The notes under the pieces: generated by a model
What the model was told of the DNA's origin: nothing
Database searches by the model: none
The model's input: the letters and a program-made list of their open reading frames with translations, nothing else
Translations under genes and position numbers: made by a program
Assembly (NCBI GenBank): GCA_963205105.1
Contig: CAUJJW010000234.1
Coordinates: 1 to 63,633 of the forward strand
Reading direction: 5' to 3'
Origin: Verrucomicrobiota bacterium
Lineage (GTDB): Bacteria > Verrucomicrobiota > Verrucomicrobiia > Limisphaerales > CAIMTB01
DNA: 63,633 nucleotides
Shown: piece after piece, positions 57,118 to 63,633 of the stretch
How the letters are laid out: every line of letters starts with the position of its first letter
Numbering within the stretch: the first letter of the stretch is position 1

Positions 57118-59910
57118 TCAATCCGGCACGAAGTAGTTCGTCGTCCAGGGTGGCGGCTGGAGGCCTTCGATGACCAAGTTCGCCGGAACGGCCCCGAGAT
57201 GGATCTGGCCCCATTGTTCGTCCGTGAGTCGATCCGGCGGGCCGATGACCTCGAGTTCGTAGTGGGTCATCACCGGTCCGGCGTAGACCATGCGGTCGGT
57301 GCCGTTGTCGACGGCGACGAACAGGAGGCCCACGTTGCCGACAGCCTGGTGAAGAACGGAACCGGGATCCCCCAGCTGGCCTGCGGGAGGATCCGTATGC
57401 ACATCGGCGATGACCAAATCGCCGGCGTTGCAGCCGTATTTCTCATGAAACCAGGCGTTGCGGGTCGCATACGACTGAGCCATCGGGTCCGTGGACGGAA
57501 CGCGGTCGGTGTAGCGAATCGGCTGGTAGAAGAGGGTCGGATACCAGCCGCTGTAGCGCGGCGTGCTGCCGCTTCCGAACGGGTCCCAACCGACGCGTTG
57601 CATCAGATTACGAATAAACAACTCGTCGTCCGCGGAGAACGGGACCTGTGCCAATTCCTTGGCGGCCATGCTGGCGAGCGTCTCCACCCGAAGGGCGAAG
57701 CGGCGGAGGTGGGCGACTTGATTGCTTTGGATTTCGGACAGGTGGATGGGAGTGACCGCGCTGAAGGGCGCGATGGCGTTGGGATAAGGAATGTCGGCCA
57801 CGAGATCGGCAGTGCGGGCGATCATCGAACCCAGGCGTTGCCAGAATTCGGGGCGCGGTTCGACGAAGCCGGCCGGGTAGAAGCACAGCGGCACGCTGGT
57901 GTACGACTGTTTCGCATACAAAATCGTGTCATGTCGGTACTGGGCCCAGGACGCGAGTTGGGTGTTCAGGGTACGCATGGCCCAGGCGTGGGTGCGCATG
58001 GCCTCGGGATAGGCAGGGTCGGTGGTAGGCGGTGAAAGCTCACGGAGGGAGCCCAGCCAACCCATGGCGATCGATGTGTCCCACGCCTCGGGTTTTTGTG
58101 AGTCGATGGTCTCCCGGGCAGCTGCCAGATTGTGTTGGTACGGCAGCCCATCGCGGAACCGTTCCGCGTGGGTGGGCGACGGGAAACGGGGGGATCGTTG
58201 GAGCTGCGCCACCAGTTCGGGGACCACCTGGTTGTTGCCCAGGACGGCGAAGGCGGCGTCGAGGGCGCTGGGAACCCGGCGCTGAACGTCATAGGCCTTG
58301 CCGTTCTCGGTCCAGGTGATGCTGTCGTAGACCGTTTGGGAGAAGACCCAGCTGTCGGGGACGAACCTTTGGCCCAGAACCAGGAAGGTCTGCGGGAGCC
58401 GGACGGGCGTGCCGTCGCTGAGCGGGGTGAAGAACGCGTCGCTGCGAATATTCTGCACACCGAGTTCGCCTTGGGAAATCAGGGACTGAATCCGTTCGAG
58501 GGTGGCGAGGTCCGGCACGTCCGCCAACGATCGAATCCCGGCACCGGCCAAGACTCCCCCGAGCTGAGGGACGGTCAGGGAATCACTCCATCCCACGAAG
58601 GCGGCGATGACCGCGTCGATCGTGCGCCAGTCGTCGACGGCTCCGGCCTTTTCAATGAGATGGTGCAGAACGATGGCGGTTCCCAACTCTCGAGGGGAGG
58701 CCATACGACGATCGCCCGAACAGCGCTCGAACGGCCCTCCCGCGACGGGGACTTCGCTCCGACCCAGCCACATCTGGGCCTGAAAGTAGGCCTTGAGCCG
58801 ATCGGAATGGGTGTAGTGCCCACGCGGCTCGAACTGCGAAAAATCCACGGTCCGGCAGAAACCCATGAAATTGGAAACGTCCTTGAGCTGTCCTAGGTGG
58901 ACATCGGCGATCGTTTCGGCAACGCGGGCATCTTGCATCAATGGGCTGGGCACTTTGGCTACGGCGAGTAGGGAGCGAGCCACGGTGACTAGGTAGTCGG
59001 CATCGAGCAGGCTTTCGCGTAGGGGACCGTGGTTGGCGGTGGCCCATGCCGCGGGGATCTCGTCGGCCATGCGCTGGAGCAGGTTGTCCACGGCGCCGAA
59101 CAAGAAAGCCTCCTCGATTTCCTCGAGCATCAGGTCGTACGTGCGATGCCAGGCGTGAAGAATCGCGTCGGTGGAGATGAACACGGGAAGGTCATTGAAC
59201 CAGAGTTGGTAAAACGAGTTGCCCATGGTGGAGCCTTCCAAAGGCTTCTCGACACCCGTCCACGCCAGCCGTTCGCTCACGACGAAGCCGTTCCGACGGA
59301 AGAGTTCGAGTTCGCGGGCATTGAGCCGGTAATCGCCCGATCGATAGCCTGGTGAACCCCCGTTCTTGCCCTTGTTCACGACCGCCGGATCGGCGCTGAA
59401 CTGATCCCAGAACCTCGCGGTCGTCGGATCCCACGAGAGCCCCGGCAGATAGTCGGCGCCGCTGGGATAGAGCTTCGCGAAATCGTCCGTGGAGATCTGG
59501 CCGATCCGATTCAATGCTGCATCGAAGGTGGCCTGGTAACCGAAGACCTCGGCACCGCCTTCGGCCGGACTGGCGAGCGCTTGGGGACTCGCCGCCACCA
59601 CCCGGTAAAAGCCGTGGGGAACATCGGCAGGCAGATCGAACCGGGCGGTCTCACCGGGTCCGGCGCGGAGACGTTGTCCAAGCGGCTGCCAGCGCTGGAG
59701 ATCCAAGCTTTGCTGCACCTCGAACCACGGTTGAGTCGTGGTGCCGTCCGGCTGGGCCAAAGACCCCGGCCATTCGAGATGAACCCGGGCATCGCCCAGG
59801 GTGAGCATCAGACGAGGGCCCTCGGCAGCGGCGATCGGGGTCAGGCTGGAAGCCAGGATCAGGGCCGCCGCGGAGGCTGCGACGACGAAGCGAGGGTGGA
59901 GCGCTTTCAT
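57118..59910 (-). CDS. DUF3160 secreted protein, proximal copy
   Basis: 930 residues with a signal peptide ending SLTPIAAAEG. DUF3160 features occur at about 150-300 (VFGYQATFDAALNRIGQIS, NDLPVFISTDAILHAWHRTY, LMLEEIEEAFL). The rest reads as a long helical bundle to about 700, then a C-terminal part with WFHEKYGCNAGDLVIADVHTD and a terminal WTTNYFVPD. The family has no known activity. Its partner hydrolase follows directly. A 930-residue paralogue lies at 60621-63413. Confidence 0.87.
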   Translation of the reverse strand: MKALHPRFVVAASAAALILASSLTPIAAAEGPRLMLTLGDARVHLEWPGSLAQPDGTTTQPWFEVQQSLDLQRWQPLGQRLRAGPGETARFDLPADVPHGFYRVVAASPQALASPAEGGAEVFGYQATFDAALNRIGQISTDDFAKLYPSGADYLPGLSWDPTTARFWDQFSADPAVVNKGKNGGSPGYRSGDYRLNARELELFRRNGFVVSERLAWTGVEKPLEGSTMGNSFYQLWFNDLPVFISTDAILHAWHRTYDLMLEEIEEAFLFGAVDNLLQRMADEIPAAWATANHGPLRESLLDADYLVTVARSLLAVAKVPSPLMQDARVAETIADVHLGQLKDVSNFMGFCRTVDFSQFEPRGHYTHSDRLKAYFQAQMWLGRSEVPVAGGPFERCSGDRRMASPRELGTAIVLHHLIEKAGAVDDWRTIDAVIAAFVGWSDSLTVPQLGGVLAGAGIRSLADVPDLATLERIQSLISQGELGVQNIRSDAFFTPLSDGTPVRLPQTFLVLGQRFVPDSWVFSQTVYDSITWTENGKAYDVQRRVPSALDAAFAVLGNNQVVPELVAQLQRSPRFPSPTHAERFRDGLPYQHNLAAARETIDSQKPEAWDTSIAMGWLGSLRELSPPTTDPAYPEAMRTHAWAMRTLNTQLASWAQYRHDTILYAKQSYTSVPLCFYPAGFVEPRPEFWQRLGSMIARTADLVADIPYPNAIAPFSAVTPIHLSEIQSNQVAHLRRFALRVETLASMAAKELAQVPFSADDELFIRNLMQRVGWDPFGSGSTPRYSGWYPTLFYQPIRYTDRVPSTDPMAQSYATRNAWFHEKYGCNAGDLVIADVHTDPPAGQLGDPGSVLHQAVGNVGLLFVAVDNGTDRMVYAGPVMTHYELEVIGPPDRLTDEQWGQIHLGAVPANLVIEGLQPPPWTTNYFVPD

Positions 59911-60294
59911 GCGATCGAGGACGGGATCGGGAATCGATGCCCGTCGCTAGAGAGTGACGGTCGAAGGAATCACTCGGGTCATGGACTGTCAAACAAGCGG
60001 GGACGGCTACCCATGAACCGCGCCTCCGTAGCGGCGGGCGTCCCCCTGCCGTAGAGGGGGCGTCTCGCCCCCCGGAGTCCTCGGTTCATGGTCCCAATGC
60101 GTGTCCAATTTTTGGAAAACGCGCCTCTCCATGAACCTTCCCGCGTCATCGCCTCCATGAGCGGCGTCACGGCCGCCGCACTGGAGGACACCCAGTAGGT
60201 CGGTTTGGACCCAATGCCGTTGGAATGGGCTCAAACCTCGACATTCGACAATCGGCGCCAACCTAAAAGAAGCTGATCCGATCGGAGCATTTAT
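59911..60294. other. Spacer between duplicated modules
   Basis: No gene. It contains the third two-hairpin element (60011-60091). CTCTCCATGAACC-type motifs recur at about 60126, 63510 and, reversed, near 33. About 75-100 bases before the DUF3160 start match the region upstream of the other copy. Confidence 0.6.
60011..60091 (+). repeat. Dispersed two-hairpin element, copy 3
   Basis: 81 bp with perfect 10-bp terminal inverted repeats (CCATGAACCG / CGGTTCATGG). The first internal hairpin is damaged (GGCGGGCGTCCCCCTGCC), the second intact but shorter (GGGGGCGTCTCGCCCCC). Same orientation as copy 2. Confidence 0.85.
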
Positions 60295-60561
60295 TCAGGG
60301 AAGGAGAATCTTTTGTTGCAGTTTGACCCCATGCCGGAGCCACAAACGTTCGGCGCTCGGGAGGTTGGTGACGGCGCGATCGGTGATGCGGGCGGCCTCA
60401 GCGGAGAGATAGTCCCGAATATTTCCCGAGGCCACGAACCGGCTGGTGACGGACGCTGGAGTGGCCGGGGACGCTGGGGCGCCGGAGCTGGAGAAGGGGT
60501 GGGTGAACGGAGCCAGGCTACCCAAGGCCACGCCGGATTGCAGGAAACGACGGCGGTTCAT
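60295..60561 (-). pseudogene. Truncated copy of the Tat-exported hydrolase
   Basis: 88 codons. The first 68 match the hydrolase at 57055 closely, including the twin-arginine motif and signal peptide, up to RAVTNLP. After that come 20 unrelated residues (SAERLWLRHGVKLQQ) and a stop. The break is near 60360. It is placed after the distal DUF3160 gene exactly as the full hydrolase is after the proximal one. It cannot make a hydrolase. Confidence 0.88.
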
Positions 60562-60620
60562 GACCGGGAAGGTAGGCCAGGACCGGCGAGATTGGCCAAG
60601 CTTGAATCACGGAGCGCTAC

Positions 60621-63413
60621 TCATCGCGGCACGAAGTAGTTCGTCGTCCAGGGTTGCGGCTGGAGGCCTTCGATGAGCGCGTTGGGCAGGGAGCGTCCGT
60701 GGTGGATGGAAGCCCATTCGTCGTCATTGAGACGTCTGGGCGGGCCGAGCACTTCGAGTTCGTAGTGGGTCATCACGGGCCCGGCATACACCATACGGTC
60801 CGCACCGTTATCGACGGCGACGACCATGAGCCCCACTCCGCCGACGGCTTGATGGAGCACGGAGCCCGGATCTTCCGGAGCAGGGAGATCGGTGTGCACG
60901 TCGGCAATGATCAGGTCGGCGGCATTGGCGCCATGCTTCTCGTGGAACCAGGCCTCGTCGGAGTCGTAAAAAAACAACCTTGGATCCGGAGAATCCATTG
61001 CCTGCGTGTAGAAGAACGGCCGATAGAACAGCTTGGGGTACCAGCCGCTGTAGCGCGGCATCCTGCCACAACCGAACGGGAAGGAGCCTTCGTTCTGCAT
61101 CAGGTTGCGGATGAACCGTTCCTCATCCGCAGAGAACGGAACTTGCGCCAACTCCTTCTCGGAAATCGCCGCGAGAATCTCCACGTGGTCGGCAAACAGC
61201 CGAAGGTGGGCGACCTGATTGCTCTGGAGCGTGGACAAATAAATCAAATTGGTTCCGCTGGTGCCGACGAAAGCATCCGGGTAATCGATGGACGCCAAGG
61301 CATCCGCCGATCGGTGAATCACCGAGCGCAGGCGCTGCCAGAATTCCAGGCGCGGCTCCACGAAGCCGGCCGGGTAAAAGCAGACAGGGATCGAGGTGTA
61401 CGATTGTTTGGCGTACAGAATCGTGTTGTGCCGGTACTGGGTCCACGACGCGAGTTGGGTGTTCAGGGTGCGCATGGCCCAGGCGTGGGTGCGCATCGAT
61501 TCTGGATAGGTTGCGTCCGTGGTGGGGTGGGACAGTTCCCGCAGCGCACCCAGCCAACCCAGGGCGACCGACGTGTTCCACGCCTCGGGCTTCTGCGCAT
61601 CGAGGGTGGCCCGCGCGGCAGCCAGGTTGTGTTGATAGGGGTGTCCGTCCCGGAAGAGTTCGGCGTGGGTCGGTGAAGGGAATCGGGGCGTCCGCTGGAT
61701 CTGCGCCACGAGATTGGGAACGACTTGGTTGTTGCCGAGCACGGCGAAGGCGACGTCGAGTGCGCTGGGAACGCGCCGTGGAACATCCCGCGTGGTCCCG
61801 TTCTCCGTCCATTGGACGCTGTCGTATACGGTCTGCGAGAAGGCCCAGCTGTCGGGGATGAACCGTTGGCCGAAGATCAGGAACGTCTGGGGCAGTCGAA
61901 CCGGGGTGCCGTCACTCAACGGCGTGAAGAACGCGTCGCTGCGGATGTTCTGCACGCCGAGTTCACCCTGCGAGATAAGCGATTGAATCCGTTCCAGCGT
62001 CGCGAGATCCGGGACGTCGGCCAGCGATGAAATGCCCGCGCCCGCGAGCAGTCCTCCCAGCTGGGGAACCGTCAGGGAGTCGCTCCAACCCACAAAGGTC
62101 CCGATGACGGTGTCGATGGCGCGCCATTCCTTCATGGCACCGGATGCGTCGATGAGATGATGAAGGACCAGAGTGGTGCCCAGTTCCCGCGCGGATGCCA
62201 GGCGGCGATCGCCCGGGCATCGTTCAAAGGGTCCGCCAGCCACCGGAAGATCGATGCGTCCGAGCCACATCAGGCACTGGAAGTAGCGTCGGAGTGGTTC
62301 GGAGTGGGTGTAGTGACCACGGGGTTCGAACTGCGAGAAATCCACCGTGCGACAGAAGCCCATGAAACCGGGAATCTCCTTGAGTTGGCCGGCTCGAATG
62401 TCGGCGAGGGTTTCCGCGACACGCGAATCCTGCTTCAAGGGACTTGGCTGCTGGCTTCCAACGATGAGGGAGCGAGCCACGGTGACCAGATAATCGGCGT
62501 CGAGAAGGCTCTCCCGGAGCACGCCGTTGCCGGCGCTGGCCCAGGCGGCGGGGATGCCGGCATCCATGCGTTGGAGCAAGTCCTGGGTAGCCTGGTAGAG
62601 AAAGGCGGTCTCCAGTTCCTCGAGCATCAGGCTGTAGGTGCGATGCCAGGCGTGAAGGATGGCATCGGTCGAGATGAACACCGGGAGATCGTTGTACCAG
62701 AGCTGATAGAAGGCGTTGCCCATGGTCGGAATGCCCGCCCCGAAAAAGAAATCGATGCCGTTCCAGGCCAGCCGTTCGCTCACCACGAATCCGTTTCGGC
62801 GAAACAGCTCCAGTTCGCGGGCGTTCAGTCGGTAGTCCTGCGATCGGAAACCCGGATCCAAACCGGTCTTACCTTGGTTGACGACCGCCGGATTCGCGTT
62901 GAACAGGTCCCAAAACTTGGCCGTGGTCGGGTCCCACGAGATTCCCGGCAGATAGTCGGCGCCGCTGGGATAGAGCTTCGCGAAATCGTCCGTGGAGATC
63001 TGGCCGATCCGATTCAATGCTGCATCGAAGGTGGCCTGGTACCCGAAGACCTCGGCACCGCCTTCGGCCGGACTGGCGAGCGCTTGGGGACTCGCCGCCA
63101 CCACCCGGTAAAAGCCATGGGGAACATCGGCAGGCAGATCGAACCGGGCTGCCTCACCGGGTCCGGCGCGGAGACGTTGTCCAAGAGGTTCCCAGCGCTG
63201 GAGATCCAAGCTTTGCTGCACCTCGAACCACGGCTGGGTCGTGGTGCCGTCCGGCTGGGCCAAAGACCCTGGCCATTCGAGGTGAACCCGGGCATCGCCC
63301 AGGGTGAGCATCAGACGAGGGCCCTCGGCAGCGGCGATCGGGGTCAGGCTGGAAGCCAGGATCAGGGCCGCCGCGGAGGCTGCGACGACGAAGCGAGGGT
63401 GGGACGCTTTCAT
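60621..63413 (-). CDS. DUF3160 secreted protein, distal copy
   Basis: 930 residues, same length and architecture as the proximal copy. Roughly the first 155 residues are almost identical to it, then many substitutions follow (for example a WTGVEKPLEGS versus WNGIDFFFGAGI segment), and the NDLPVFISTDAILHAWHRTY core is kept. Signal peptide and terminal WTTNYFVPR are present. Its intact frame suggests it is still selected even though its downstream hydrolase is truncated. Confidence 0.87.
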   Translation of the reverse strand: MKASHPRFVVAASAAALILASSLTPIAAAEGPRLMLTLGDARVHLEWPGSLAQPDGTTTQPWFEVQQSLDLQRWEPLGQRLRAGPGEAARFDLPADVPHGFYRVVAASPQALASPAEGGAEVFGYQATFDAALNRIGQISTDDFAKLYPSGADYLPGISWDPTTAKFWDLFNANPAVVNQGKTGLDPGFRSQDYRLNARELELFRRNGFVVSERLAWNGIDFFFGAGIPTMGNAFYQLWYNDLPVFISTDAILHAWHRTYSLMLEELETAFLYQATQDLLQRMDAGIPAAWASAGNGVLRESLLDADYLVTVARSLIVGSQQPSPLKQDSRVAETLADIRAGQLKEIPGFMGFCRTVDFSQFEPRGHYTHSEPLRRYFQCLMWLGRIDLPVAGGPFERCPGDRRLASARELGTTLVLHHLIDASGAMKEWRAIDTVIGTFVGWSDSLTVPQLGGLLAGAGISSLADVPDLATLERIQSLISQGELGVQNIRSDAFFTPLSDGTPVRLPQTFLIFGQRFIPDSWAFSQTVYDSVQWTENGTTRDVPRRVPSALDVAFAVLGNNQVVPNLVAQIQRTPRFPSPTHAELFRDGHPYQHNLAAARATLDAQKPEAWNTSVALGWLGALRELSHPTTDATYPESMRTHAWAMRTLNTQLASWTQYRHNTILYAKQSYTSIPVCFYPAGFVEPRLEFWQRLRSVIHRSADALASIDYPDAFVGTSGTNLIYLSTLQSNQVAHLRLFADHVEILAAISEKELAQVPFSADEERFIRNLMQNEGSFPFGCGRMPRYSGWYPKLFYRPFFYTQAMDSPDPRLFFYDSDEAWFHEKHGANAADLIIADVHTDLPAPEDPGSVLHQAVGGVGLMVVAVDNGADRMVYAGPVMTHYELEVLGPPRRLNDDEWASIHHGRSLPNALIEGLQPQPWTTNYFVPR

Positions 63414-63569
63414 GCGATCGAGGACGGGATTGGGAATCGATGCCCGTCGCTAGAGAGTGACGGTCGAAGGAATCACTCGGGTCATGGACTGTCAAACCGG
63501 CTGGGACGGCTCTCCATGAACCTTCCCATGGTAGCGATCGCGAGGGTTGAACAGGGCTCCCTCACCCCA

Positions 63570-63592
63570 ACCCTCTCCCGGGGGGAGAGGGT
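63570..63592. repeat. GC-rich hairpin near the right edge
   Basis: ACCCTCTCCC and GGGAGAGGGT pair perfectly (10 bp) around a 3-base G loop, within CCCTCACCCCAACCCTCTCCC. Sequences of this kind are common dispersed repeats in bacteria (recalled, not checked). Confidence 0.5.
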
Positions 63593-63633
63593 GTCACATA
63601 TCCCGCACGGCGACATGCCGGAACTCCTGCCAT

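Noticed and set aside
1..63633. tRNA, rRNA, prophage or integrase
   Set aside because: No such signature noticed in the gaps, read by eye only; a dedicated tRNA scan was not possible.

Overview
The window looks like a chromosomal piece of a GC-rich member of the Verrucomicrobiota (Pedosphaera/Limisphaerales-like). This rests on gene content, not on any search: very large secreted beta-sandwich proteins (CotH/lamin-tail, Calx-beta, delta-60, LamG), a protein with an exosortase-type C-terminal sorting tail, a PmoA-like (DUF6807) protein, paired DUF3160 proteins and a DUF4239 protein. Most starts have no visible Shine-Dalgarno sequence. Housekeeping genes (recA, infA, pyk, trpE, ada, dnaG) are scattered between the accessory ones, so this is ordinary chromosome and not a plasmid or prophage. 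I saw no integrase, transposase, CRISPR array, rRNA or tRNA.

Layout. 0-8 kb, mostly minus strand: an HlyD-type periplasmic adaptor, recA with a charged N-terminal extension, an SRPBCC protein and a 1531-residue CotH/lamin-tail secreted protein. 8-9.2 kb: a glycine-rich RRM protein, infA with a clear terminator, and a small unknown gene. 9.4-25.4 kb: two giant secreted proteins in tandem, 48 bases apart. The first is a gametolysin-like (M11) metalloprotease carrying about eleven Calx-beta domains and a delta-60 block. The second has three LamG domains and a gingipain-like domain without cysteine. 25.4-37.5 kb, plus strand and tightly packed with three ATGA overlaps: pyruvate kinase, a beta-CASP metallo-hydrolase, an AI-2E-family membrane protein, a PPK2 polyphosphate kinase, a GH63 glycosidase, a DUF4239 membrane protein, an HdeD-like/metallophosphoesterase fusion and a deoxyhypusine-synthase-like protein.

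37.5-44.2 kb, minus strand: a PmoA-like protein, an exosortase-sorted protein with its terminator, a polysaccharide deacetylase and trpE. Downstream of trpE lie an array of GGTGTCTGTCCCC repeats and, beyond it, a decayed second copy of the last 31 codons of trpE. 44.3-54.4 kb: an anion permease, a secreted phytase-like/SdiA-regulated-type protein, a fucose-isomerase-like protein, a TPR-redoxin protein, ada and dnaG. The ada-dnaG gap holds a cluster of inverted structured repeats. 54.6-63.6 kb: a small coiled-coil protein, then on the minus strand a tandemly duplicated module of a DUF3160 protein followed by a Tat-exported alpha/beta hydrolase. In the distal copy the hydrolase is cut to its first 68 codons.

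The most notable points are the duplicated DUF3160-hydrolase module with a conversion-like tract, the ghost of the trpE 3' end beyond the repeat array, the covarying hairpin repeats before dnaG, a dispersed two-hairpin element in three copies (76-158, 46604-46686, 60011-60091), and the two giant putative surface proteins.
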